Source: Spirochaetaceae bacterium | GTDB taxonomy: Bacteria > Spirochaetota > Spirochaetia > SZUA-6 > Bin103 | NCBI GenBank assembly: GCA_028818385.1 | Contig: JAPPNY010000185.1 | Coordinates: 1-51,368, forward strand | Length of the DNA: 51,368 nucleotides | Reading direction: 5' to 3' | In this document: positions 16,592 through 25,006 of the stretch, piece by piece | How the letters are laid out: the number at the start of each line of letters is the position of its first letter | Numbering within the stretch: the stretch's first letter is position 1 | The notes under the pieces: model-generated | The model's database searches: none | What the model was told of the DNA's origin: nothing | Seen by the model: the letters and a program-made list of their open reading frames with translations, nothing else | Translations under genes and position numbers: made by a program

Positions 16592-17989
16592 TCAAACCCG
16601 CGTCCGGCTCATGGTGTAGCGATCGAGCCCATCGCGGGCGGCGGCGAACGACGTGAGGGTAGCGGCAATCGTCGGGTGCTCTGCGAACCGCGCCGGCCGC
16701 ATCGCGTCCGGCTCGAACGCCAACCGGAAGCTGCGGCTGCGCGCCAGCCGGTCCAGGGTGTCACCGCCGACCCGATCGTCGATGCCGGCGTCGAGCGAGC
16801 GCGGCTCGGCGTCGTAGGCGCGCGCCCGGTCCGGGAAGCAGGAGAAATACACCGGCTCCGGGCCGGCGGTGATCGCGGTGTCGATGTTCCACGGCCCGCG
16901 CATGGATGCGACCAGCAACGCGGAGCGGCGACAACCGCGTTCCCGGAGCAACGCGTACGAGCGTCGCGTGATCGCCGCGCTTGCGCAACGAGCGGCCGGC
17001 TCCGGGTCCGGGTCGCCGGCCGCGGCCAGCTCGGCGGCGACCGTCTCGTCGAGCCGGCCGTTCATCATCACCAGCAGCCCGGCCGGCCCGGTGCGCGCAT
17101 CCGGTGCGCTCCGCTCCAGCACTTCCGCGAACGCCAGGTGCTGCGCGACCGCGCAGCTCGCGGTGATCACCAGGCCGATCGCCCGTGCGGCCAGGACGGC
17201 GCAGGCATCCAGACCCGCCTCGGTCCCCGGCAGCTTGAAGCGCACGTTGGGCGTGACGCCGAGCTCGGCCGACAGGCGATCGTGCACGTACGTCGCCTCG
17301 TCGATCATCGACGCGGCATCGCCGGCAGCGCGCGGGTCGACCTGATACGTGACCCAGCCGTACGCGCCGCCGCTCGCAACGAAGATCGGCCGCAGCTCGC
17401 GGGCGACGCCGGCCACCACGCGCAGGGCGAGCTCGACGGACCGGTGCGCGGGCTCGATCGCGGTGTCCTTCACGATCGTGTCCCGCACCGGGTCCCACCG
17501 CGCCGGCGCTGCGCGGCACGCCGCGTCGATCATGATCGGGTTGGTGGTCACCAGCACCGCGCCCCGCCGCAGCGCCCGGTCAAGCCCCTGCGGCGAGTCG
17601 TTGCCCCACGGGTTGGCGCGCTCGCCGGCGGCGGTCATGCGCGCCAGGCGCGCCAGATTGCTTGCCTGAATTGACGCGGCTTCCGAGCGCACCGCGTCGC
17701 TCAGGTCCGAGCGTCCGTTCCCGTCGAGCAGCCGGCACAAATGGTGCGACGCGGCCGCCGCGGCCTCGCCTGCCCCATCTCCCGGATGGCGTGCCCACAG
17801 CATCCACTCCGAGCGCAGATCGATGGCCAGCGCGGCGACCCCGGCGAGCACCGCGTCCTGCGTGGCGGGCGCGGATCGGGCAAGCGTGCGCCGAACCTCG
17901 GCGGCATGGGCCTCGACCGCCGCGAGCACGTGCCCGGGGGCAGCGGCCAGCAGCTCGGCGCGGATCCGGTGACGCTCCGCTTCGGTCAC
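16592..17989 (-). CDS. Transaldolase/fructose-6-phosphate aldolase family protein with N-terminal extension
   Basis: A 465-residue protein. GTG at 17989 is taken as start, 16 nt after the amidohydrolase stop; upstream frame is not coding. Residues ~145-152 (LVTTNPIM) match transaldolase signature 1 and residues 249-260 (VRFKLPGTEAGL) match signature 2, with K252 as the Schiff-base lysine. Two oddities: about 140 helical residues precede signature 1, which is normally near the N-terminus, and the position of the catalytic Glu of transaldolase B (in its S-T-E-V-D strand) is Gln here (VTYQVDPR, Q216, codon 17342-17344). Gln is what fructose-6-phosphate aldolase has there. A dihydroxyacetone-type aldol cleavage, or loss of activity, is more likely than classical transaldolase activity. 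Confidence 0.82.
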   Translation of the reverse strand: MTEAERHRIRAELLAAAPGHVLAAVEAHAAEVRRTLARSAPATQDAVLAGVAALAIDLRSEWMLWARHPGDGAGEAAAAASHHLCRLLDGNGRSDLSDAVRSEAASIQASNLARLARMTAAGERANPWGNDSPQGLDRALRRGAVLVTTNPIMIDAACRAAPARWDPVRDTIVKDTAIEPAHRSVELALRVVAGVARELRPIFVASGGAYGWVTYQVDPRAAGDAASMIDEATYVHDRLSAELGVTPNVRFKLPGTEAGLDACAVLAARAIGLVITASCAVAQHLAFAEVLERSAPDARTGPAGLLVMMNGRLDETVAAELAAAGDPDPEPAARCASAAITRRSYALLRERGCRRSALLVASMRGPWNIDTAITAGPEPVYFSCFPDRARAYDAEPRSLDAGIDDRVGGDTLDRLARSRSFRLAFEPDAMRPARFAEHPTIAATLTSFAAARDGLDRYTMSRTRV

Positions 17990-18005
17990 CCCGGCCGCCC
18001 GCGGA

Positions 18006-18920
18006 TCACGGCAGACGGTAGATGCGCTCGGCGTTCCCGTGCAGCAGCCTGTGCTGCAGCCGCTCCGGCCGCCGGCTGACGATCTCCCGCAGCGCGGTGA
18101 CCCAGCCCGCCAACGGGCTAGCGGGCACGCACACCGGCCAGTCGCTGCCGAACACGATGCGATCCTCGCCGAAGCAGTCGATGCAGTGATCGACGGTCGG
18201 CGCCAAGTCCTCCGCCGTCCAGCCCGGCCCGCCACGTGCCACGATGCCGGAGATCTTGCAGATCACGTTGACCTGGGCGCCCAGCGCGGCGATGTCGTCC
18301 AGCCACTGCTGCCGTTCGTGGCCGTACACCTCGTCGTCAGACGGCCCGGTCCTACCCGCGACCACCAGGGGATCGGCGTTGCCGCAGTGGTCGACGACGA
18401 ACGTGTTGCCCGGACAGCGCCGCGCGACCTCCACGGCATCGGCAAGCTCGCGCGGCCGGATGCAGATGTCGAACAGCAGGCCCGCATCCGCCAGCAGCGC
18501 CAGCCCGGCGGCGAACCGGTCCGAGAGCAGCGTGCCGGGCGGGGCGGTCGGGGGGTGCAGCAGGTGACGGATGCCGCGGCACGACTCCTGCCGCCGTATG
18601 GCCGCCAGCTCGCTCGCGAAATCGGGAGAGTCGACGGAGCCTGAGAACACCGCGGCGGCGGTCGGCACCTCGGGCCGCAGGTACAGCCCGCCGACCAGCT
18701 CGCGCTCGAGCGGCCGGTCGGACACGGCCACGTCCACTTCCATGTAGACCGCCCGCTCGATGCCGGTGCCCCGCGCCTCACGCAGGTAGGTGTCGATGGT
18801 GTAGCTCTGCTGCATCACGGGCGGTGTCTGGCTCAGCCACGGCGGGTTCAGCCGCTCCAGGTCCCAGAGATGCTGGTGGGTGTCGACGATCGGAATCAGT
18901 CCCTCGCGTGTCCTTTCCAT
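18006..18920 (-). CDS. Amidohydrolase-2 family hydrolase, L-fuconolactonase-like
   Basis: A 304-residue TIM-barrel metal-dependent hydrolase. Key motifs: DTHQHLWD (H-x-H at the end of strand 1), FVVDHCGN mid-protein and FGSDWPV with the catalytic-type Asp near the C-terminus. This set and length fit the sugar-lactone hydrolases (L-fuconolactonase, L-rhamnono-lactonase) and 2-pyrone-4,6-dicarboxylate hydrolase relatives. Starts are possible at 18932 and 18920; GGAGG abuts the first, so 18920 (MERTREGLIPIVDTH) is preferred. It is the promoter-proximal gene of the minus-strand unit ending in the three binding proteins and diverges from a glycosidase-like gene. A role in opening a sugar lactone released from imported oligosaccharide is inferred. 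Confidence 0.87.
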   Translation of the reverse strand: MERTREGLIPIVDTHQHLWDLERLNPPWLSQTPPVMQQSYTIDTYLREARGTGIERAVYMEVDVAVSDRPLERELVGGLYLRPEVPTAAAVFSGSVDSPDFASELAAIRRQESCRGIRHLLHPPTAPPGTLLSDRFAAGLALLADAGLLFDICIRPRELADAVEVARRCPGNTFVVDHCGNADPLVVAGRTGPSDDEVYGHERQQWLDDIAALGAQVNVICKISGIVARGGPGWTAEDLAPTVDHCIDCFGEDRIVFGSDWPVCVPASPLAGWVTALREIVSRRPERLQHRLLHGNAERIYRLP

Positions 18921-19054
18921 GGGGCCGTGCATCCTCCATCCACCGGCAACCGGCGCGGCCGATGATGCAGGAGGCCCCGGTCGAGGGCAACTCGACCGGC
19001 ACGCGATGCCCGGCTACCGTAGCACCGGATGCAGCCCGCAGGGGAGGAGAACCG
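18921..19054. promoter_or_regulatory. Divergent intergenic region between the two halves of the carbohydrate locus
   Basis: These 134 bases separate the amidohydrolase/transporter unit (minus) from the glycosidase-like gene at 19055 (plus). Any shared regulator would bind here. It holds GGAGG (18933-18937) for the minus gene and GGGGAGGAG for the plus gene. I see no convincing -35/-10 pair or strong palindrome. Confidence 0.4.
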
Positions 19055-20734
19055 ATGAACAAGCCCAAGGGACGGCTGTCGCGCCGCTACCGCATCATGT
19101 GGGACCAGAACCACCCCTACGAGTCCATGTATAACCCGCCGATGGCGCCGGAGATGCATGGGGCCGGCCACCTCGGCTATTTCGTGGGGACCCCGGTGGA
19201 CGCCTGTACGGAGGGGATCGGCCCCGACGCCGGCTACGTAACCGCGTTCCCTTCGCAGAAGACGCGCATGGAGTACCTGGTGGAGCGCTACGAGCGCGGC
19301 GCCACGCTCGGCGACGTCCGCTACTGGCGCCACGCCGAGAACCTGAAGCGGACCTGGGCGGCCGGCCACGACCCGCTCGGCCTGCAGGTGGAGGAGGCGA
19401 AGCGCCTGGGCATCGACTTCTGGTTCCGCCTGAGCATGAACGACTGGCACCACGTCTCCGACGGCAAGGTCTACCGGCTCGGCGGCAGCCGCTTCTACGA
19501 GGAGCGCCACGACCTGCTGATCGGCGAGGAGGGAGCGGCCGGCTGGAAGGACCACCCGGCGACGCAGTCGGCCCTGACCTGGATGCAGGACTTCGCGCAT
19601 GAGGAGGTGCGCGCCCTGCGGCGCGACATCGCCCTGGAGGTGTGCGAGCGGTACGACTGCGCGGGCTTCGTGTTCGACTTCATCCGCATCCCCGGCTACT
19701 TCTGCTTCGGGGAGGAGCGCAGGAACGCACACCTGCTGACGCAGATGGTGCGCGAGACGCGCGCCGGACTGGACGAGATCGGGCGGACCAAGGGCCGGGA
19801 GATCGGGCTCGCCGTGCGCCTGCCCCCCACGCTGGACGGCACTCGCCGCCTGGGGATCGACATCGAGGACTGGATCGACGACCACTTGGTCGACATCGTG
19901 GTGACCTCGCCGTTCTTCCCGCAGGACTTCGAGCACGACGCGGCCGAGTGGGTGGCGCTGGCCGGGAGCTCGCCCGTGCACCTGCAGGCCGCGATCGAGG
20001 AGGGCTACATGGCCGGCCACAACGACGGCCACAACCGCTGGTGGTACGACCCGCCGCTGATGACGCCGATGTCGCTCGACATGGTGCGCGGCATGGCCGC
20101 GCGCCACCACCGCGCGGGCGTCGACGGCCTGTACGTGTTCAACTGGTTCGGGACCCTGCCGACCTATGACCAGGACCTGGTGCCGGCGCTCGACGAGATC
20201 GCCGATCCCGAGCGGCTGCGCTACCGGGACAAGCGCTACTTGGTGATGCGCTCGACGACGTCGTTTCCCAACTGCCTGAACAACGCGCGGGATCTGCCCC
20301 TCACCATCACCGGCGATCCCGCGCCGCTGACCTTCGACATCGTCGACGACGTTGCCGGAGCGGGGGACCTGGTCCACTCGGTGCGCCTGCTCCTGCACGT
20401 GGCCAACGCGACGATCGCGGACGAGCTGGAGGTGCGCATGGAGGGCCCGGACGGTGCCACGACGCTGCCGCTGGCCAATCCGATGGAACCGGGCGTACGG
20501 CAGGACCCGCGGACGGCCTGGTTCATCTACGATCTGCGCGCGACGCCGCCCCGCGCGGGCGTGAACCGTTTCACCGTGCGCGCCAGCCGGCGCAATCAGC
20601 GCACCGAGGACGAGTTGCCGCTGACCGTCGAGGACGCGGAGCTGGAGATCGCCTACGAGGGCACCCGAATCGGCAGGATGCCGGCGCACGGCACGACCGC
20701 CGACGTGCCGTCCCTGGGTTTGCCGGTCAGTTAG
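19055..20734 (+). CDS. Glycosidase-like TIM-barrel protein, paralogue B
   Basis: A 559-residue cytoplasmic protein collinear with paralogues at 1438-3075 and 25007-26665. The ATG at 19055 follows GGGGAGGAG at good spacing. Conserved landmarks: RRYRIMWDQN (10-19), MNDWHH (128-133), the barrel strand FVFDFIRIPGYF, AIEEGYMAG, YVFNWFGT and YLVMRSTTSFPNC, then a C-terminal sandwich-like domain. FDFIRIP is the counterpart of the D-Y-x-R-Y-P strand of GHL10-like proteins. It diverges from the amidohydrolase/transporter unit, which supports an intracellular role on an imported saccharide. No characterised relative is known to me. Confidence 0.82.
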   Translation: MNKPKGRLSRRYRIMWDQNHPYESMYNPPMAPEMHGAGHLGYFVGTPVDACTEGIGPDAGYVTAFPSQKTRMEYLVERYERGATLGDVRYWRHAENLKRTWAAGHDPLGLQVEEAKRLGIDFWFRLSMNDWHHVSDGKVYRLGGSRFYEERHDLLIGEEGAAGWKDHPATQSALTWMQDFAHEEVRALRRDIALEVCERYDCAGFVFDFIRIPGYFCFGEERRNAHLLTQMVRETRAGLDEIGRTKGREIGLAVRLPPTLDGTRRLGIDIEDWIDDHLVDIVVTSPFFPQDFEHDAAEWVALAGSSPVHLQAAIEEGYMAGHNDGHNRWWYDPPLMTPMSLDMVRGMAARHHRAGVDGLYVFNWFGTLPTYDQDLVPALDEIADPERLRYRDKRYLVMRSTTSFPNCLNNARDLPLTITGDPAPLTFDIVDDVAGAGDLVHSVRLLLHVANATIADELEVRMEGPDGATTLPLANPMEPGVRQDPRTAWFIYDLRATPPRAGVNRFTVRASRRNQRTEDELPLTVEDAELEIAYEGTRIGRMPAHGTTADVPSLGLPVS

Positions 20735-20737
20735 CGC

Positions 20738-21178
20738 CTACGGCTCGCCTTCCGGTCCATCCCCCTCCTCGGGCTCGGCGGACGGCCGCGTCGCGACGGC
20801 CGCCGCGATCTCCGGCCAGCCGAACTCTGCCCAGCGCTCGCGAACCTCGCGCAGCCGCTCCATCGCGAAGTCCCGCGCCTCCCCCTGCATGACCGTGCCG
20901 CGCTCCACCTGCGCGATCAGCCGGTCCAGCCGCTGTAGGACCAGCCGCTTCGCGGCTTCGTCACGGCGCGCGTCGGGGTGGCGCCGCGCCGACCGCGTCA
21001 CCTCGCGGTGCCAGCGTTCCGGCAACGCCTGGTCGTTGACGATGTCGGTCGTGTCGGCGATCGCGGTGTTGATCACCTTCTCGACGTGGCGGATCCCCCT
21101 GGTGAGCATGAACTTCAACAGGAACGAGACGCCGCCGATGGCGGCGGCCGCGACCACGACGACCAGCAGGACCGACAT
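20738..21178 (-). CDS. Single-pass membrane protein with charged helical domain, unknown
   Basis: A 146-residue protein. The N-terminal VLLVVVVAAAAIGGVSFLL is a membrane anchor; the rest is charged and helical (EAAKRLVLQRLDRLIAQVERG) and ends in an acidic tail (EPEEGDGPEGEP). No family recognised. It sits between two plus-strand genes of the carbohydrate locus, 3 nt from the end of one and 47 nt from the start of the other, facing the opposite way. Frame support is by composition and by clean boundaries with its neighbours. Confidence 0.6.
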   Translation of the reverse strand: MSVLLVVVVAAAAIGGVSFLLKFMLTRGIRHVEKVINTAIADTTDIVNDQALPERWHREVTRSARRHPDARRDEAAKRLVLQRLDRLIAQVERGTVMQGEARDFAMERLREVRERWAEFGWPEIAAAVATRPSAEPEEGDGPEGEP

Positions 21179-21225
21179 TTGACCGAAGCCCGATCGTACC
21201 CCGCGAATCGGATAGACTCATCACC

Positions 21226-22848
21226 ATGATCCGGCTCAGCGATACGCACTTGGCAGCGGTCGGGCGGCGGCGGCGCATCCTCGACCAGATGGACGGGATG
21301 ACCCCGATCGACCTGCTGGGCATCCCGATGCAGGAGTACGTCGACCTGCGCTTCCACCACGCCGACCTGGAAGGCAGCCAGATCGACGGCTTCATCTGGG
21401 ACGTCGGCGACGGCGAGGACGCCTATTCTCTCTACGAGAACGACAAGCTGCCGCTGCTCGACGAGCCGGGCCTCAACCGGTGGCGGGAGCAGGGGGTGGA
21501 CTTCGTCGGCACCCTGGTCGAGGAAACCCGCCGGCGCGGGCTGGAGGTGTTCTGGAACAGCCGTGTGGCGCCCGTCGACCCGGCGCAGCCGCCGCTCGGC
21601 CAACCGCTCACGGATCCGGCGCGACGGAACTGGCTGAAGGAGGAGCATCCCGACTGGGTGCAGCGCTGCTGGTGGTGGAACGGGCTCTACGACCTGTCCT
21701 CGCCCGGCCTGCGCGAGCACAAGGTGGAGGTGCTCCGCGAGCTGCTGGCCCGCTACGCCTTCGACGGCCTGCAGCTCGACTTCTCCCGCCACCAGCCAAC
21801 CCTGCCGATCGGCCGCCAGTGGCAGCACCGCGAGGACGCCACCGCTTACCTACGCGGCGTGCGGGAGATGACGCTGGAGATGGAGGAGCGGTCCGGCAGG
21901 CCGATCCTGCTGGCCGTGAAGGTGCCGGAGACGGTGGCCGGCTGCGCGACCGACGGCCTGGACGTCGCCACTTGGGCGCGCGAGTTGCTGGTCGACATCT
22001 TCGTGATCGGCTCCCGCACCCTCACCATCGACGTCGCCGGCTTCCGCAGCATCGCCGCCGGCACCCCGATCCGGATCGCCGCCACGCACGACGCCCACCA
22101 CTCCACGGACGGCTACTGCAGCCCGTCGCTGGAGGTCTTCCTCGGCGCCTTCTCCAACTTCTGGGCACAGGGCGTCGACTTCGTGAACGTCTTCAATTGG
22201 CCCACGGCGCCCGAGGCGCACTACACCCGGCTGGGCTCCCAGGGCGACGTGATGGCCGGCACTTATGGCCAGCATACCGAGGCCATGTTCCTGGTCGGCG
22301 AGCCGGCCGCCATGGCCGGCCGCGACGCCACCTACGTCGTCGAGCGCCGCGGCGGCTTCCCCTGGACCGACGAGGGATGCTTCTACTGCTGCAACCACGA
22401 CCGGCCGCTGCCGGCGGAGCTCCCCAACCACGGGCAGCCCGTGCACCTGCCGCTGTACATCTGGCGGGACGTGGAGGCCGAGACCGTGGCCGACGCGCGC
22501 CTGCGCGTGATCCTGTGGGCGGCCGATCCGCAGGACCGGATCGACGTGTCGCTGGGCGGCCGGCGCCTGCGCGAGCTGGGCCGCGACGCGACGGTCAAGG
22601 ACGCGCAGATCTACGGCGGTGGACCGCAACCGCATGCCGGGAGCATCCCCTCCTACGTCGAGGATCCCGAGCAGAAGCTCCTGGAGGTCACCTTCGAGCT
22701 GCCGGCAGCCGACGTGATCGTCGGCGAGAACCGCGTCACCATCGCCTCGGGCGAGCGCGCTCCCTACGGTCCCGCCATGTACGGAAACGGCATCGTCGTG
22801 GAGAAGGTGGAGGCGGACATCCGCTATCATCGCGAGTCCAACGCATGA
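21226..22848 (+). CDS. Glycosidase-like TIM-barrel protein, divergent paralogue D
   Basis: A 540-residue cytoplasmic protein, more distant from the other three. It shares the architecture: N-terminal barrel with FDGLQLDFSRHQP (counterpart of the D-Y-M-R-C-P strand in paralogue A), ILLAVKVPETVAGCATDGLDV (compare FAARVPNTIAGSERLGLDV), ELLVDIFVIG, VDFVNVFNWPT, and a C-terminal sandwich-like region. It lacks the MNDWHH and SFPNC motifs. The ATG is near a weak ribosome site. The stop overlaps the ATPase gene start (ATGA), so it is translationally coupled to an importer component. Substrate unknown. Confidence 0.8.
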   Translation: MIRLSDTHLAAVGRRRRILDQMDGMTPIDLLGIPMQEYVDLRFHHADLEGSQIDGFIWDVGDGEDAYSLYENDKLPLLDEPGLNRWREQGVDFVGTLVEETRRRGLEVFWNSRVAPVDPAQPPLGQPLTDPARRNWLKEEHPDWVQRCWWWNGLYDLSSPGLREHKVEVLRELLARYAFDGLQLDFSRHQPTLPIGRQWQHREDATAYLRGVREMTLEMEERSGRPILLAVKVPETVAGCATDGLDVATWARELLVDIFVIGSRTLTIDVAGFRSIAAGTPIRIAATHDAHHSTDGYCSPSLEVFLGAFSNFWAQGVDFVNVFNWPTAPEAHYTRLGSQGDVMAGTYGQHTEAMFLVGEPAAMAGRDATYVVERRGGFPWTDEGCFYCCNHDRPLPAELPNHGQPVHLPLYIWRDVEAETVADARLRVILWAADPQDRIDVSLGGRRLRELGRDATVKDAQIYGGGPQPHAGSIPSYVEDPEQKLLEVTFELPAADVIVGENRVTIASGERAPYGPAMYGNGIVVEKVEADIRYHRESNA

Positions 22849-23957
22849 GCGATTCCGGAGCGCGCGGTGCCGGTTCGGCGGGGAAGCCTCTCCTGGAGGT
22901 CTCCGGACTGCGCACCTACTTCTTCACCAACCTGGGCGTGGTCCGCGCCGTGGACGGCCTGTCGTTCCAGGTGCCCGAGCAGCGCATCGTCGGCATCGTC
23001 GGCGAGAGCGGCTGCGGAAAGTCGGTCGCGGCGCGCTCCATCCTCGGCATCATCCCGCCGCCGGGACGCATCGTCTCAGGCAGCATCCGCTTTCACGGCG
23101 CGTCCACCACCTCCGCCAGCGACGCCGCCGACGTCATGGACCTGGCGCAGCTCGACCCGCAGAGCGAGGAGTTCCGGTCGATCCGCGGACGGGAGATCGC
23201 CATGATCTTCCAGGAGCCGATGAGCGCGCTCAGCCCCGTGCACACGGTCGGCAGCCAGATCGTCGAGGCGCTCTGCCTGTACGACGAGGACCTCACCAAG
23301 GAGACCGGGCGCGACCGCTGCGTGGACCTGCTGGCCGAGGTCGGCATCCCCTCCCCGCGCACCCTGATCGACTCCTACATCTTCGAGCTGTCCGGCGGCA
23401 TGCGGCAGCGCGTGCTGGTCGCCATGGCGCTGGCCGGGAACCCGCGCCTGCTGATGGCCGACGAGCCGACCACGGCGATCGACGTGACCATCCAGGCCAA
23501 GGTGCTCGACCTGCTGCGCACGCTGCACGACGCCAACCGCATGTCGATGATCTTCATCACCCACAACATGGGCGTCATCGCCGAGCTCGCGGACGAGGTG
23601 GTGGTGATGTACCTGGGCACGGTCGTCGAGCAGGGCGAGGTCGTGGCCATCTTCGACGAGCCCAAGCACCCCTACACGCGCGCGTTGCTCGCCTCCATCC
23701 CCGGTATCGGCGTCGAGCCCAAGAGCCGTCTGGAGGCGATCGAGGGAACGGTCCCGGACCCATACAGCCGGCCCCGCGGGTGTCCGTTCAGCAACCGCTG
23801 CTCGGAGTTCATCGCCGGCACCTGCGACGCGCAGCTCCCGCCGCTGTACCGCACCGACAGCGGCCACACGGTGCGCTGCTTCCTCTATGAGGGAAACGAG
23901 GTGGTCGAGGCCGCCGTCCCGGAGGCGGAGCTCGCCGGGGAGGCGACCCCTGGCTGA
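22845..23957 (+). CDS. Oligopeptide/oligosaccharide ABC importer ATPase, OppD/DppD type
   Basis: A 370-residue ATPase. The ATG at 22845 overlaps the upstream stop by 4 nt. Walker A GESGCGKS is at residues 53-60, the Q-loop is in [12 protein letters not shown], the signature is LSGGMRQR, Walker B is [12 protein letters not shown] and the switch is FITHNMG. The C-terminal OppD extension has the Cys-containing [10 protein letters not shown] motif seen in family members that may carry an Fe-S cluster. No permease gene lies on this strand; the nearest Opp-type permeases without ATPases are at 14436-16554, the likely partners. Confidence 0.95.
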   Translation: MSDSGARGAGSAGKPLLEVSGLRTYFFTNLGVVRAVDGLSFQVPEQRIVGIVGESGCGKSVAARSILGIIPPPGRIVSGSIRFHGASTTSASDAADVMDLAQLDPQSEEFRSIRGREIAMIFQEPMSALSPVHTVGSQIVEALCLYDEDLTKETGRDRCVDLLAEVGIPSPRTLIDSYIFELSGGMRQRVLVAMALAGNPRLLMADEPTTAIDVTIQAKVLDLLRTLHDANRMSMIFITHNMGVIAELADEVVVMYLGTVVEQGEVVAIFDEPKHPYTRALLASIPGIGVEPKSRLEAIEGTVPDPYSRPRGCPFSNRCSEFIAGTCDAQLPPLYRTDSGHTVRCFLYEGNEVVEAAVPEAELAGEATPG

Positions 23958-25005
23958 CCCCAACGGCTCCGCTGTGGAGGCACCGGAGGTGCTCACGGCC
24001 CGCGGCCTCAAGAAGTACTTCCCGATCAAGCGCGGGATCCTCAAGCACACCGTGGGATGGATCCGGGCGGTTGACGACGTGAGCTTCCATATACGGCGCG
24101 GCGAGACGCTGGGCCTGGTCGGCGAGAGCGGGTCCGGCAAGACGACCGTGCTGCGGCTGCTGGTGCGCGCCGTGGAGCCCACCGACGGCCACATCGTGTT
24201 CCGGCCGCACGACGCCGAGCCTATCGACGTGGTCACGGCCGACCGCGATGCGCTCAAGGCCGTGCGGCGCAGGATCCGGGTCGTCTTCCAAGACCCGGAG
24301 TCGTCGCTCAATCCGCGCATGACCGTGCGGCGGATCATCGGCGAGCCGCTGATGGTGAACGACGGCGTGAAAGGCGGCGAGCTCGACGACGCGGTGAAGC
24401 GGCTCATGCGCATAGTGGGACTGCAGCCGGAGCAGCTCAACCGCTACCCGTACGCCTTCTCCGGCGGCCAGCGGCAGCGCATCGGCGTGGCGCGCGCGCT
24501 GGCGCTCGACCCGCAACTGCTGCTGGCCGACGAGCCGACCTCCGCGCTGGACGTCTCCGTGCAGGCGCAGATCCTCAACCTGCTCCTGGACCTGCAGCGC
24601 GATCTGCACCTCACCGTGCTGTTCGTCACGCACGACCTCAGCGTGATCCGGCACATGACCGACCGCGTCGCGGTGATGTACCTCGGCCACTTCGTGGAGG
24701 TGGGAGAGCGCCGCGAGATCTTTCTGCGCCCCAAGCACCCCTACACGGAGGCGCTCTTCTCCGGCATCCCGCAACCCAATCCGCACCGCCCGCTGGAGCG
24801 CATCATCCTGGAAGGCGAGATACCCGAAGTCGCGAAGGTGCCGAGCGGCTGCCCGTTCCATACCCGCTGCCCGTACCGTCAGCCGATCTGCGAGCGGGAG
24901 CTGCCGCCGCTCGCGCCGGTCGGCGGCGACGGGCACCTGTCCGCCTGCCACTTCGCCGACGAGTTACACCTCAAGGGCGAGCGGGAACTGCTCGGCGAGG
25001 CGTAG
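23950..25005 (+). CDS. Oligopeptide/oligosaccharide ABC importer ATPase, OppF/DppF type
   Basis: A 351-residue ATPase if read from CTG at 23950. GGGGAGG lies about 6 nt upstream of that codon and it overlaps the preceding stop by 8 nt. The next in-frame start, GTG at 23974, has no visible ribosome site, so a rare CTG start is favoured though not proven. Walker A is GESGSGKTT, Q-loop VFQDPESSLNPRM, signature FSGGQRQR, Walker B LLADEPTSALD, switch VTHDLS, and the C-terminal OppF motif is CPFHTRCPY. Second ATPase of the heterodimer with 22845-23957. Confidence 0.94.
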   Translation: MADPNGSAVEAPEVLTARGLKKYFPIKRGILKHTVGWIRAVDDVSFHIRRGETLGLVGESGSGKTTVLRLLVRAVEPTDGHIVFRPHDAEPIDVVTADRDALKAVRRRIRVVFQDPESSLNPRMTVRRIIGEPLMVNDGVKGGELDDAVKRLMRIVGLQPEQLNRYPYAFSGGQRQRIGVARALALDPQLLLADEPTSALDVSVQAQILNLLLDLQRDLHLTVLFVTHDLSVIRHMTDRVAVMYLGHFVEVGERREIFLRPKHPYTEALFSGIPQPNPHRPLERIILEGEIPEVAKVPSGCPFHTRCPYRQPICERELPPLAPVGGDGHLSACHFADELHLKGERELLGEA

Positions 25006-25006
25006 G

